From NCBI GenBank assembly GCA_934643455.1, contig CAKUBV010000003.1:124001-188000 (forward strand): a stretch of 64,000 bases of DNA. Reading direction: 5' to 3'. Shown here in pieces: positions 51,491 through 60,826 of the stretch. The DNA comes from Candidatus Proelusimicrobium excrementi (GTDB lineage: Bacteria > Elusimicrobiota > Elusimicrobia > Elusimicrobiales > Elusimicrobiaceae). The number at the start of each line of letters is the position of its first letter. Positions within the stretch are counted from its first letter, which is position 1. A program made the position numbers and the translations under genes. The notes beneath the pieces were generated by a model. The model worked only from the letters and a program-made list of their open reading frames with translations, was not told the DNA's origin and searched no databases.

Positions 51491-52027
51491 ATGGATTATA
51501 ATCCGCCTGTAAAAAAGATTCTTATAAGCGAAGAGCAAATAAATAAAAGAGTAAAAGAATTGGCCGATAAAATATCTCAGGATTATAAAGGCAAAACGCC
51601 TATTTTGGCCGGCGTACTCAGGGGTTCGGTTTTATTCTTTTCGAACTTGGTAAAAAATCTTACGGTGGATTGCAACTTGGATTTTATGTGCTTGGCCTCT
51701 TATAACGGCACTTCAAGCAGCGGCAAAGTCCGCTTTATTCTTGACTTGCGGGAAGATATTAAAGACCGCGACGTCATCATAGTGGAAGACATCGTGGATA
51801 CCGGCATTACGGCGAAATATCTTTTTGATTTGCTTAAAACCAGGAATCCCGCTTCAATAGAAATGTGCGCTTTGCTGGATAAGCCTTCCAACCGCAAAAT
51901 AGACATCAAACCCAAATACACGGGCTTTGAGATTGAAAACGAATTTGTCATAGGTTACGGCCTTGACTATAATGAACTTTACCGTAACTTACCTTATATA
52001 GGAGTATTTGATGAAACAAAGAAATAA
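51491..52027 (+). CDS. hpt: Hypoxanthine phosphoribosyltransferase
   Basis: 178 residues. The PRPP-binding loop is VIIVEDIVDTGITAKYL. The N-terminal ILISEEQINKRVKELADKIS and the central GVLRGSVLFFSNLV, CLASYNGTSSSGKV are typical of Hpt. It salvages hypoxanthine and guanine to IMP and GMP. AAGGAG lies upstream of the ATG. It overlaps ftsH by 17 bases; hpt-ftsH adjacency is found in many bacteria. Confidence 0.94.
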   Translation: MDYNPPVKKILISEEQINKRVKELADKISQDYKGKTPILAGVLRGSVLFFSNLVKNLTVDCNLDFMCLASYNGTSSSGKVRFILDLREDIKDRDVIIVEDIVDTGITAKYLFDLLKTRNPASIEMCALLDKPSNRKIDIKPKYTGFEIENEFVIGYGLDYNELYRNLPYIGVFDETKK

Positions 52028-53915
52028 CAAAAGCCTTCCCGGCGTACCTTACAGACAGATCTTATTGTGGATATTGGCATTTGTATTGGTAGTCAGTATT
52101 TATTCCAAAATGGGCCAGAGCCAAGTCGTTAAAGAACTGGATTATTCCGATTTTAAAGCTAAAGTTGCCAGCGGCGATATTTTATCGGTAACCATGTCGC
52201 CCGATACCATAACCGGCACTTTTAAAGACGACGGCAAAGAATCAAAATTCCAAACCGTAAAGGTTGAAGACAACGCTTTGGTGCAGGAGTTGGTTACGGC
52301 CAAAGTTCCTTTTAAAGCGCAGGCGGATAAAAGCTGGATATACAGCGTTCTTTTTAATATAGGCATGGTTCTGCTGTTCGTGTTCGCTTGGTGGTTTTTA
52401 TTCATCAGGCCGCAGAGAAACGACGGCCGCAGCGCGCTTAACTTTGCAAAAAGCAAAGCCAAAATGCAGGATCCTTCAAAACAGGAAGTTACTTTTAAAG
52501 ACGTAGCCGGCTGCGACGAAGCCAAAGAGGAGATGCAGGATATAATAAAATTCCTCAAAAATCCTAAAAAATTCCAAACTTTGGGCGCGAAACTGCCTAA
52601 AGGCGTACTGCTTTACGGCGCGCCCGGTACGGGCAAAACCCTGCTGGCAAAAGCCGTGGCGGGCGAAGCGAAAGTTTCTTTCTTTTCCGCATCCGCATCC
52701 GAGTTTGTCGAAATGTTCGTCGGCGTCGGTGCTGCCCGCGTAAGGGATTTGTTCAATAACGCCAAGAATAACGCCCCGGCCATTATTTTTATAGACGAGC
52801 TTGACGCCGTCGGCAGACGCCGCTTTGCCGGTATCGGCGGCGGCCATGACGAACGCGAACAAACTTTAAACCAGCTTCTGATCGAGCTTGACGGGTTTGA
52901 AAGCAAACAAGGCATTATTCTTATGGGGTCCACCAACAGGCCGGACGTTTTGGACCCGGCTCTTACGCGCCCGGGCCGTTTTGACAGGCACGTCAACGTC
53001 CCCGCCCCCGATATGCAGGGCAGGAAGGAAATTTTGGAAGTCCACGCCAAAAAAGTCAAAATTGGCAAGGACGTCAATTTGGAAGTTATAGCCAAGAGCA
53101 CGCCGGGTTTTGTCGGCGCGGATTTGGCCAATGTCATAAACGAAGCCGCCATTTTGGCCGCGCGCGCTGATAAGCCGGCGGTGGAAACATCAGATATTGA
53201 AGAGGCCGTGGAAAGAGTAATGGCCGGCCCTCAGAGAAAGAGCCGCGTAATTTCCGAACGGGAAAAACGCGTTATAGCCGCGCATGAAGCGGGCCATACC
53301 GTTGTCGCCAAACGCTGCAAACACAGCGATCCCGTCCATAAAGTTTCCATTATCCCCAGGGGCCCCGCTTTGGGTTACACCATGCAGCTTCCTCTGGAAG
53401 ATAAATATTTAACCACCAAGAGCGAAATTTTGGACAGACTCACTATTTTGCTGGGCGGACGCGCCGCGGAAGAAATTTTGTTTGACGAAATTACCACCGG
53501 CGCGCATGATGATTTATCCCGCACCACGGCTTACGCCAGAAAAATGGTCGCGGAGCTAGGTATGAGCGACAAACTTGGCCCGATTTCCGTACAGACGGAC
53601 CAAAACGAAGTGTTTTTGGGGATGGATTTATCCAGACACAAAAACTATTCCGAAGAGCTCGCCAGAGAAATTGATAACGAGGTAAGCCTTTTGGTGAAAG
53701 ATTCTTACCGCAAAGCCAAAAATATTTTAAACGAGAATAAAGCCGCTTTAGAAAAACTTATCGAACGCCTGCTTGAAAAAGAAGTGGTTGATTCCGACGA
53801 AATTGACGAAATACTCGGCATTAAAAAAGAGGCGGATAAAGAGCCTTTAAAAGACGAAAACGCCTCCGATAAAGAAAACTCCGGCGAGGGAAAAACGGAG
53901 GCCGTAAATGCCTAA
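52011..53915 (+). CDS. ftsH: ATP-dependent zinc metalloprotease FtsH
   Basis: 634 residues. Two transmembrane helices (about 11-30 and 104-125) flank a periplasmic domain. The AAA+ module has Walker A GAPGTGKTLL, Walker B IIFIDELDAVG and the second region of homology (GSTNRPDVLDPALTRPGRFD). The protease domain has HEAGH and the distal Asp in TTGAHDDLSRTT. It degrades misfolded membrane proteins and selected cytosolic regulators. The ATG at 52011 follows GGAG by 7 bases. It overlaps glmM by 8 bases. Confidence 0.97.
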   Translation: MKQRNNKSLPGVPYRQILLWILAFVLVVSIYSKMGQSQVVKELDYSDFKAKVASGDILSVTMSPDTITGTFKDDGKESKFQTVKVEDNALVQELVTAKVPFKAQADKSWIYSVLFNIGMVLLFVFAWWFLFIRPQRNDGRSALNFAKSKAKMQDPSKQEVTFKDVAGCDEAKEEMQDIIKFLKNPKKFQTLGAKLPKGVLLYGAPGTGKTLLAKAVAGEAKVSFFSASASEFVEMFVGVGAARVRDLFNNAKNNAPAIIFIDELDAVGRRRFAGIGGGHDEREQTLNQLLIELDGFESKQGIILMGSTNRPDVLDPALTRPGRFDRHVNVPAPDMQGRKEILEVHAKKVKIGKDVNLEVIAKSTPGFVGADLANVINEAAILAARADKPAVETSDIEEAVERVMAGPQRKSRVISEREKRVIAAHEAGHTVVAKRCKHSDPVHKVSIIPRGPALGYTMQLPLEDKYLTTKSEILDRLTILLGGRAAEEILFDEITTGAHDDLSRTTAYARKMVAELGMSDKLGPISVQTDQNEVFLGMDLSRHKNYSEELAREIDNEVSLLVKDSYRKAKNILNENKAALEKLIERLLEKEVVDSDEIDEILGIKKEADKEPLKDENASDKENSGEGKTEAVNA

Positions 53916-55263
53916 ATACTTCGGTACCGACGGCGTAAGGGCCGTGGCGGGGCAGTTTCCGCTGGTGGAAGATTTTATAACCAAGCTCGGTTATTGCGCG
54001 CTTAAGGAAATTGAAAAACAGGGCCGCACTTCAAGCAAGGATGTTATTATCGCGGAAGATTCCCGCGCTTCCGGCAAGGAAATCGCCGGTTATTTGGCGC
54101 GCGGAATAAGAGCCGCGGGTTATAACGCCGTACATATAGGCGTTGCTCCGACTCCGGCGGCTTCTTTCCTTACGCAGAAGCATAACGCCGTATGCGGTAT
54201 AGTGATATCGGCCAGCCACAACCCGGCGGAGTTTAACGGTATAAAATTTTTCTCCCCTTTGGGATGCAAAATAAATGAAGAGCTTGAAGCCGATATAGAA
54301 AACGCCATAGAAGCCTGCGCGTCGGTTCCGGCTGAAGTTCCGGGTACGAGTTTTGTTTATAAAAAAGAACTCATAGAAGATTACGTGGATTTCTTAAAAT
54401 CCACTTTTCCCAAAGATATAGATCTTAAAGGAACAAAAATCGTTTTGGACTGCGCCAACGGCGCTTCTTACCAAATCGCGCCGCGCGTTTTTAAGGAACT
54501 CGGGGCTGATATCACGGCTTTAAACGTCAACCCCGACGGTTTTAACATAAACGATAACTGCGGGGCTTTGTATACGCAGGGTATGCAGGACGCCGCTAAA
54601 GAAAATAAAGCTTTTATGGGCTTTTCTTTCGACGGGGACGCCGACAGATTGATAGCCTCGGACGAACTCGGACGGCAGCTTGACGGGGATAATATCATTG
54701 CCGCGGCCGCGATTTACCTTAAAAGCAAAAACGCTTTAAAAGGCGGCAAGGCCGTTCTTACCATAATGGCCAATTTGGGTCTTATCAATTTTTTGAAAGC
54801 AAACGGCATAGAGCCCGTGCTGACCAAAGTCGGCGATAAATACGTTTTTGAAGCTTTGGATAAAGAGAATCTTTCAATCGGCGGGGAAACTTCCGGCCAT
54901 GTTATATTCAGGGATATTTCCCAGGCGGGCGACGGTATTTTATGCGCGCTTCAGCTTTTGGCGATAGTGAAATATTCCGGCAAGCCGGCCTCCCGCGTCA
55001 AAGATTTATGGACTAAATATCCTTTAAAACTCGTTCCAGTAAAAGTTACGGAAAAAACGCCTCTTGAACAAATCGACGGCTTTTTGCCTTATGTGGAAGA
55101 ACTGCAAAAGAACATGGGCGCAAAAGGCAGAATAGTGGTGCGTTATTCCGGCACGGAACCTCTTTTAAGGATACTTGTCGAAGGGGAAGATAAAACCTTG
55201 GTCGAAGAAACCGCTTCAAAAGTGGCGGATTGTTATTTGAGCAAAATCAAAGCCGGGGTATAA
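53908..55263 (+). CDS. glmM: Phosphoglucosamine mutase
   Basis: 451 residues. The N-terminal YFGTDGVRAVAGQFPL, the phosphoserine loop VISASHNPAEFNGIKFFSP, the metal-binding FDGDADRL, the sugar loop GGETSGH and the C-terminal phosphate site RYSGTEPLLRI are all present. It converts glucosamine-6-phosphate to glucosamine-1-phosphate for UDP-GlcNAc. With glmS 750 bases downstream it forms most of that pathway in one operon. Confidence 0.97.
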   Translation: MPKYFGTDGVRAVAGQFPLVEDFITKLGYCALKEIEKQGRTSSKDVIIAEDSRASGKEIAGYLARGIRAAGYNAVHIGVAPTPAASFLTQKHNAVCGIVISASHNPAEFNGIKFFSPLGCKINEELEADIENAIEACASVPAEVPGTSFVYKKELIEDYVDFLKSTFPKDIDLKGTKIVLDCANGASYQIAPRVFKELGADITALNVNPDGFNINDNCGALYTQGMQDAAKENKAFMGFSFDGDADRLIASDELGRQLDGDNIIAAAAIYLKSKNALKGGKAVLTIMANLGLINFLKANGIEPVLTKVGDKYVFEALDKENLSIGGETSGHVIFRDISQAGDGILCALQLLAIVKYSGKPASRVKDLWTKYPLKLVPVKVTEKTPLEQIDGFLPYVEELQKNMGAKGRIVVRYSGTEPLLRILVEGEDKTLVEETASKVADCYLSKIKAGV

Positions 55264-55280
55264 ATTTCGGGAGTTTATAT

Positions 55281-56000
55281 ATGAAATTAGAATTAGGCAT
55301 AAATATAGACCATATAGCCACTTTAAGGCAAGCCAGAGGCGGAGCGGGCCCCAGCCCGTTGGAGGCCGCTCAGGCCTGCGTTAATTTGGGCGCTGAATAT
55401 ATAGTAATCCATTTAAGAAGGGACAGGCGTCATATCCAAGAAAACGATTTGCGTCTGCTTACCAAACATTTAAGAAAGCATGTCCATTTGGAAATGGCCG
55501 CCACGCAGGAAATGAGCGATTTGGCGGTGAAATACAAACCGGGCTCCGTATGCATAGTGCCGGAATATCCCGGCGAACTTACGACTTCCGGCGGGCTGAA
55601 AATGGATGATAAACACTTGCCCTTAATACAGAAAGTCGTAAAAAGGCTTAAGTCGGAAGGGATAAAAGTAAGCCTTTTCGTTGATCCGAAAGCCAATGAT
55701 ATCCGCGCGGCCAAAAGAATAGGCGCGGATATTGTGGAGCTTTGCACCAAAGACTACAGCGAAGCCAAAACGGAAAAACAGCGTCAGGCCATTTTGGAAG
55801 AGCTTTCCGTGTCTTCGATACTCGGGCGGGAGCTCGGGCTTGAAGTCCACAGCGGCCACGGGCTTGATTACGACAATGTGGAAGACGTCGCCAATTTAAG
55901 CGGAATGCAATGCCTTAATATAGGCTTTTCAATAATATCGCGTGCGGTGTTTGTCGGATTGCCGCAGGCGGTGCTTGAGATGCGTCAAAAAATTTCTTAG
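55281..56000 (+). CDS. pdxJ: Pyridoxine 5'-phosphate synthase
   Basis: 239 residues from the ATG at 55281, preceded by GGGAG. The PdxJ opening LGINIDHIATLRQARGG is complete, with IVIHLRRDRRHIQENDLRLL, HLEMAATQEM and EVHSGHGLDYDN. It condenses aminoacetone phosphate and deoxyxylulose phosphate to pyridoxine phosphate, the last step of the DXP-dependent B6 route. An in-frame ATG earlier would overlap glmM and lacks homology. PLP is needed by DapL elsewhere in the window. Confidence 0.96.
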   Translation: MKLELGINIDHIATLRQARGGAGPSPLEAAQACVNLGAEYIVIHLRRDRRHIQENDLRLLTKHLRKHVHLEMAATQEMSDLAVKYKPGSVCIVPEYPGELTTSGGLKMDDKHLPLIQKVVKRLKSEGIKVSLFVDPKANDIRAAKRIGADIVELCTKDYSEAKTEKQRQAILEELSVSSILGRELGLEVHSGHGLDYDNVEDVANLSGMQCLNIGFSIISRAVFVGLPQAVLEMRQKIS

Positions 56001-56009
56001 GAGATTATT

Positions 56010-57809
56010 ATGTGCGGAATAGTGGGTTACAGCGGCGGGAAAAATTGCGTCGCCATTATAATGGAGGGACTTAAAAAACTTGAATACCGCGGATATGATT
56101 CCGCAGGCATCGCTTTTGAGGAACCTCAGGGCCTTGACGTACTTAAAGCCGTCGGGCGCGTGGAAAACCTTGAAAAGCTTGTAAAAAGCCGTAATGTTAA
56201 ATCAAACTGCGCGATAGCCCATACCCGCTGGGCCACGCACGGCAAGCCCTGCGTTTTAAATTCCCACCCGCATGCGGACTGTAAAGGCGAAGTCGCCATA
56301 GTTCACAACGGTATTATAGAAAACTACGCCGAACTTAAAGCCGTTTTATCTAAAAAAGGGCATAAATTCGCTTCCGAAACCGACAGCGAAATAATCGCCC
56401 ATTTGATAGAAGAAGAACTTAAAAAACAAAAAGATTTTTTTAAGGCTTTTGCTTTAGCCGTAAAAAAACTTAAAGGCGCTTACGCTTTGGCCGCGGCTTA
56501 TAAAAACGCCCCGGGCGTAATCTGCGCGGCTAAAAAGCAAAGCCCTTTGGTGATAGGCAAAGGCGGCGGCGAATATTATTTGGCTTCAGACGTTCCTGCT
56601 TTTTTAAATTACACCAACAAAGCCATTTTTCTGGAAGACGGCGACCTCGCGAAAATAACGCCTTCTTCCTGCGAAGTTTTTAATCTTTCCGGCGTAAAGC
56701 AGAACCGCAAAGTGAATGTTATTAAATGGAGTCCTTCCGCGGCGCAAAAAGGCGGGTACAAACATTTCATGATAAAAGAAATATTTGATCAGCCCCAGGC
56801 CACCAAGGATACCATTTCCACTTTGCCCGCCGATATCAAAAAGGCTTTCGGCATAGCTCCGGCCGCCGCAAAGAAAATAAAAGGGCTTTATATAGTCGCT
56901 TGCGGCACGGCCTATCACGCGGCTTTGAGCGCAAAGTACGTTATTGAACATTTCGCCAAGCTTCCCGTGGAAGTGGAAACCGCCTCCGAATTTAAATACA
57001 GAAGCATAAACTTCCAGAAGAACTGGCTTTTTATAGCCGTTTCGCAATCGGGCGAAACAGCGGATACTTTGGCCGCTTTAATGAACGCCAAGAAAGCCGG
57101 CCTTAAAACTTTAAGCATTTGCAATGTGGTCGGTTCCACTATAACCAGGGCCAGCGATTATACCGTTTATACTCATTGCGGGCCGGAAATAAGCGTAGCG
57201 TCCACAAAAGCTTTTACTTCCCAGCTGGCCGTGCTTTACAGCTTCGCTTTGCATATGGCGCGTCAGCACGGTGTTTTGGGTAAAGCCGAATTTGATAAGC
57301 TTTATAAAGAATTTCAAACCCTGCCGGAGCTTATTTCCCAAACGCTTAAAGATGAGCAATCGGTAAAGAAAATCGCCAAGGAAGTTTATAAAAGCAATTC
57401 CTATATATTTTTGGGCAGGAACGCCTCATTCCCTATTGCGCTTGAAGGCGCACTTAAACTTAAGGAAATTTCTTATCTTCACGCGGAAGGCTTTGCCGGG
57501 GGGGAGATTAAACACGGCCCCATAGCCATTATAGATAAAGATATGCCGGTGGTCGCGCTTGCGCCGAAAGGCTCTTTATACGAAAAGATGATATCTTCCT
57601 GCCAGGAAGTTTCCGCGCGCGGCGCAAAGCTTATAATAATTTCCAATACGCCTACCAAGGGCGCGGTTTTGGTGCCTTACAGCAATGAATATCTTTTCCC
57701 GATGCTTGCGGTGATACCCCTTCAGCTTTTGGCTTATTATATTTCTGATTTGCGCGGCCGTGAAATCGACCGTCCCCGCAATTTGGCCAAGAGCGTAACG
57801 GTGGAATAG
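56010..57809 (+). CDS. glmS: Glutamine--fructose-6-phosphate aminotransferase (isomerizing)
   Basis: 599 residues. The glutaminase domain starts CGIVGYSGGK with catalytic Cys at the processed N-terminus, and carries LEYRGYDSAG and HTRWATHGKP. Two SIS domains follow with ACGTAYHAALSAKY, AVSQSGETADTLAA and EIKHGPIAIID. It ends LAKSVTVE, the standard C-terminal tail. It makes glucosamine-6-phosphate, the first step to UDP-GlcNAc. AGGAG precedes the ATG; no glmS ribozyme is possible in the 9-base gap. Confidence 0.97.
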   Translation: MCGIVGYSGGKNCVAIIMEGLKKLEYRGYDSAGIAFEEPQGLDVLKAVGRVENLEKLVKSRNVKSNCAIAHTRWATHGKPCVLNSHPHADCKGEVAIVHNGIIENYAELKAVLSKKGHKFASETDSEIIAHLIEEELKKQKDFFKAFALAVKKLKGAYALAAAYKNAPGVICAAKKQSPLVIGKGGGEYYLASDVPAFLNYTNKAIFLEDGDLAKITPSSCEVFNLSGVKQNRKVNVIKWSPSAAQKGGYKHFMIKEIFDQPQATKDTISTLPADIKKAFGIAPAAAKKIKGLYIVACGTAYHAALSAKYVIEHFAKLPVEVETASEFKYRSINFQKNWLFIAVSQSGETADTLAALMNAKKAGLKTLSICNVVGSTITRASDYTVYTHCGPEISVASTKAFTSQLAVLYSFALHMARQHGVLGKAEFDKLYKEFQTLPELISQTLKDEQSVKKIAKEVYKSNSYIFLGRNASFPIALEGALKLKEISYLHAEGFAGGEIKHGPIAIIDKDMPVVALAPKGSLYEKMISSCQEVSARGAKLIIISNTPTKGAVLVPYSNEYLFPMLAVIPLQLLAYYISDLRGREIDRPRNLAKSVTVE

Positions 57810-57810
57810 A

Positions 57811-58155
57811 ATGGCGATATGCGGAATCGGCGTGGATATGGAAAAAGTATCCCGCTTCGAGAACGCCTCTCCCGCGCTTTTGCGCCGCATTTTTACCGAG
57901 GCAGAGCTTTCCTTTTGTCTAAAAACGGTCAAACCGGCCATGCACTTGGCCGCGCGTTTTTGCGCCAAAGAGGCGGCGTTTAAAGCTTTGCCTTTTAAAG
58001 AAATAGCTTTTAAAAACATAGAAGTTTTATCCGCCCCCGGCGCAAAGCCGGAGCTGAAAGTTCACGATAAGCGCGCGGATGGGGTCAGAATTGATTTATC
58101 CATTTCCCATACCGATGACGCGGCCGTGGCTTTCGTAGTCGTAAGCGAAGATTGA
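57811..58155 (+). CDS. acpS: Holo-[acyl-carrier-protein] synthase
   Basis: 114 residues. GIGVDMEKVSRF with the magnesium Asp, IFTEAELSFC, HLAARFCAKEAAFKAL and the C-terminal SISHTDDAAVAFVV are AcpS motifs. It transfers 4'-phosphopantetheine from CoA to apo-ACP. It follows glmS after a single base and precedes nnrD, a common acpS-nnrD pair. Confidence 0.95.
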   Translation: MAICGIGVDMEKVSRFENASPALLRRIFTEAELSFCLKTVKPAMHLAARFCAKEAAFKALPFKEIAFKNIEVLSAPGAKPELKVHDKRADGVRIDLSISHTDDAAVAFVVVSED

Positions 58156-58157
58156 TT

Positions 58158-59036
58158 ATGACGGAAATAAACGAAGCCTTTTTCAAAAAATATTATCCTC
58201 GCAGAAGCAAAGATTCCTATAAGAATTTAAACGGGAAAGTTTTTATCGTCGCCGGCAGCAAAGATATGCCCGGCGCGGCTGTTTTGGCCTCGCGCGCCGC
58301 TTACGCCGCCGGAGCGGGATTTGTTACCGTAGCCGGCGTAAGTGATATCCGCCCGGCTCTTATAAACGCCGTGCCGGAAGCTTTAATCTTGGATATAAAA
58401 TCTTCCGGCGGTTATTTGGGCGCGGAAGCTTTGGCCCAAATAAAGGAGTATCTTAAAAATAATCCGCAGGACGTTATTTTAACAGGCTGCGGCCTTTCAA
58501 AAGGGGCGCTTATAACGGAAGAACTTTTAAAATCCGCCGCTTTGCCGGCTGTCATAGACGCCGATTCCCTTAATTTTATATCTTCGCGCGGCGCGTCCGT
58601 TTTAAAAGATATTCCGTGTATACTTACTCCGCACGTAGGCGAGATGAAAAGGCTTTTGGGCGATATCCCTTTCGACGCGGAAAACGCGGCTTTGAAAATT
58701 TCCGAATTAAGCGGCGGCGTATGCCTTTTAAAGGGCCCGGCTACGCAAATTTGTTTTAACGGAAGTAAAAACATAAATTCCAGCGGCAATGAAGGCCTTG
58801 CAAAAGCGGGAAGCGGTGATGTCCTGGCCGGGATAATTGCGGCGGTATGGGCGAAAACGCTCAAAGCCGGCGGTGCGGCAAATCCCCGTGAACGCGGATT
58901 TTTGGCCGCAAGCTTGGGCGTATATCTGCACGGGGCCTGCGCCGATTGCGCGGCGGGAAAAGTTTCCAAGGAGTCAATTACGGCAAGTATGTTGATTGAA
59001 ACTCTGCCTTACGTTCTTAAAAAACTTTTGGATTAA
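58158..59036 (+). CDS. nnrD: ADP/ATP-dependent (S)-NAD(P)H-hydrate dehydratase
   Basis: 292 residues, the C-terminal YjeF (carbohydrate-kinase-like) module only; the NnrE epimerase domain that is often fused is absent. Motifs: GKVFIVAGSKDMPGAAVLAS, PAVIDADSLNFI, LTPHVGEMKRLL, KGPATQICF and the catalytic GLAKAGSGDVLAGII. It repairs damaged NAD(P)H hydrates. I use the ATG at 58158 rather than a TTG six bases earlier; acpS stops just before it. Confidence 0.93.
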   Translation: MTEINEAFFKKYYPRRSKDSYKNLNGKVFIVAGSKDMPGAAVLASRAAYAAGAGFVTVAGVSDIRPALINAVPEALILDIKSSGGYLGAEALAQIKEYLKNNPQDVILTGCGLSKGALITEELLKSAALPAVIDADSLNFISSRGASVLKDIPCILTPHVGEMKRLLGDIPFDAENAALKISELSGGVCLLKGPATQICFNGSKNINSSGNEGLAKAGSGDVLAGIIAAVWAKTLKAGGAANPRERGFLAASLGVYLHGACADCAAGKVSKESITASMLIETLPYVLKKLLD

Positions 59037-59055
59037 AAAAATATAGAATATAAAT

Positions 59056-59937
59056 ATGATAATACTTTTAATTGCTTTGGTTGTAATATTGATAATTCTT
59101 CTGGCGGTGTTTATCGCGTATAAGGAAAGCGATAAAATAATTTTACGCCATACAAAGCGTTCTCAGGTAACGACTTTTCCCGATCAGTTCCATCTGCCTT
59201 TTGAGAACGTAATATTTAAAAACGCCGACGGCATTACTCTTAAAGGATGGTTTATCCCGGCGGAAGAAGAAAGCTCCAAAACGATAGTTTTTATGCACGG
59301 CTGGGGTATGAACAAGGGCAATGTTTTCCACAGCACGTATTTTTTGAGAAAGAAATATAATCTGTTCTATTTCGATTTCCGCGGTTCCGGCGAAAGCGGG
59401 GAAGGCCTTTCATCTATAGGATATGTGGAAACGCGGGACGCTTCCGCCGCAATAGAAAAGCTTATTCAAACCCGCCCGGAAAAATGTAAAGAAATAGGGC
59501 TCTACGGCCTTTCAATGGGTGCGGCCGTCGCCATTTACGAAGGCGCGCATAACGCCGCTGTAAAGTGCGTAGCAGCGGAAGCCTGTTATTATTCTTATGA
59601 AAAGGTCGTAGCGCGCTGGGCCAGAGTGCATAAGCACGTGCCTTATTTCCCTTTGGTGGCTTTGGCTTTGTATTTTGCCAAAAAGCGCCTTGGTATAGAC
59701 CCGGAAGAATTCAGCCCCAAACATAATATTGAAAAGCTTGCCGGCAAACCCGTGTTTATAATAAACGGGGCGGATGACAGCCTTTCGCCCAGGCATGACG
59801 CAAGAAAGCTTTATCACGCCGCTAAAGAGCCCAAACAAATTTGGATTGTTCCCAACGCCACTCATACGGAAGTCCCCATGGTGGCCGGGCAGCAATACAA
59901 AAACAGGCTCAGTGAGTTTTTTGACAAATATCTGTAA
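59056..59937 (+). CDS. Membrane-anchored alpha/beta hydrolase
   Basis: 293 residues. One N-terminal helix (LLIALVVILIILLAVFIAY) anchors it. The hydrolase domain has MHGWGMNKG (oxyanion region), FDFRGSGESG, the nucleophile elbow LYGLSMGAAVA, Asp in INGADDSLSP and His in PNATHTEVP, so the triad is complete. The substrate is unknown; the closest shape is the prolyl-oligopeptidase-like or BEM46-like group. The start lies 6 bases after a TAGAAT box without ribosome site. Confidence 0.85.
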   Translation: MIILLIALVVILIILLAVFIAYKESDKIILRHTKRSQVTTFPDQFHLPFENVIFKNADGITLKGWFIPAEEESSKTIVFMHGWGMNKGNVFHSTYFLRKKYNLFYFDFRGSGESGEGLSSIGYVETRDASAAIEKLIQTRPEKCKEIGLYGLSMGAAVAIYEGAHNAAVKCVAAEACYYSYEKVVARWARVHKHVPYFPLVALALYFAKKRLGIDPEEFSPKHNIEKLAGKPVFIINGADDSLSPRHDARKLYHAAKEPKQIWIVPNATHTEVPMVAGQQYKNRLSEFFDKYL

Positions 59938-59957
59938 CTTGTTTTATTTTAGGATAT

Positions 59958-59995
59958 AAAAAAGCCCGGGTTTTTAAAGCCCGGGTTTCTTTTTT
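59958..59995. terminator. Bidirectional intrinsic terminator between hydrolase and dapF
   Basis: AAAGCCCGGGTTT and TAAAGCCCGGGTTT can pair over about 13 bases through the palindromic CCCGGG core, with A and T tracts at both sides. Confidence 0.85.
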
Positions 59996-60013
59996 GTTTT
60001 CTTAAAGTTTGAT

Positions 60014-60826
60014 TTACAAATAAGCGGTCCCTTTAAAAGCCGTATGAACCGGCCCGCTCATAAGCACATCTTCGGCTTTATTTATTTCTATAACCAAAGT
60101 GCCGCCGTCCATAACAATTTTAGCTTTTTTCTTTGTAAGACCGCGCATGAAAGCTGCCACCAACACTGCGCAGGCCCCGCTGCCGCAGGCGGAAGTTATT
60201 CCCGCGCCGCGCTCCCATACGCGCATACGTATTATGGATGGGCTCATTATTTGGGCGAACTCGACGTTTGTTCTTTCTGGGAACAAAGGATGCGATTCCA
60301 CGTCCGGCCCGGTTTGGGCCAAATTGATTTTTTTTATGTCCTTTACAAAAAACACGCAATGCGGATTGCCCATGGATACGGCGCAAGGCGCGTCAAACCC
60401 GGGCAGAAGTTGCGGAAGGAACAATGTATCCACTTTGCGGCTTAAAGGGATTTCGTCCCAGTTTAAAAGGGCCGGCCCCATATTAACCGTTATCATGCGG
60501 CCCGCGCAAGCTTTTAAAATTTTGCCGCCGGGGGCTTCTATCGTACATTCTTTTACGCCGTTTCTCTTAAAAAACCAATCCGCGACGCATCTAGCGCCGT
60601 TGCCGCACGCACCGGCTTTGCTTCCGTCGGAATTATAAATTACCATTTGCACGTCGGCGTGTTTTGACGGTTTCAAAATAAAAAGCTGATCAAAGCCGAT
60701 ACCGGTTTTGCGGTCGCCCAGTTTTTGTATTTCCTTGGGGGAAAGCTTGATGTCGCTGTTTTCGGGTTCGATAATAAAAAAGTCATTGCCGAGCCCGTCC
60801 ATTTTTATAAAAGGAATTTCCTTCAT
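60014..60826 (-). CDS. dapF: Diaminopimelate epimerase
   Basis: 270 residues. MDGLGNDFFIIEP opens the protein. The two catalytic cysteines are in AGACGNGARCVADW and TSACGSGACAVLVA, and PHCVFFV is also conserved. It interconverts LL- and meso-diaminopimelate for peptidoglycan and lysine. It overlaps dapL by 4 bases (ATGA), so the two consecutive pathway enzymes are translationally coupled. Confidence 0.96.
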   Translation of the reverse strand: MKEIPFIKMDGLGNDFFIIEPENSDIKLSPKEIQKLGDRKTGIGFDQLFILKPSKHADVQMVIYNSDGSKAGACGNGARCVADWFFKRNGVKECTIEAPGGKILKACAGRMITVNMGPALLNWDEIPLSRKVDTLFLPQLLPGFDAPCAVSMGNPHCVFFVKDIKKINLAQTGPDVESHPLFPERTNVEFAQIMSPSIIRMRVWERGAGITSACGSGACAVLVAAFMRGLTKKKAKIVMDGGTLVIEINKAEDVLMSGPVHTAFKGTAYL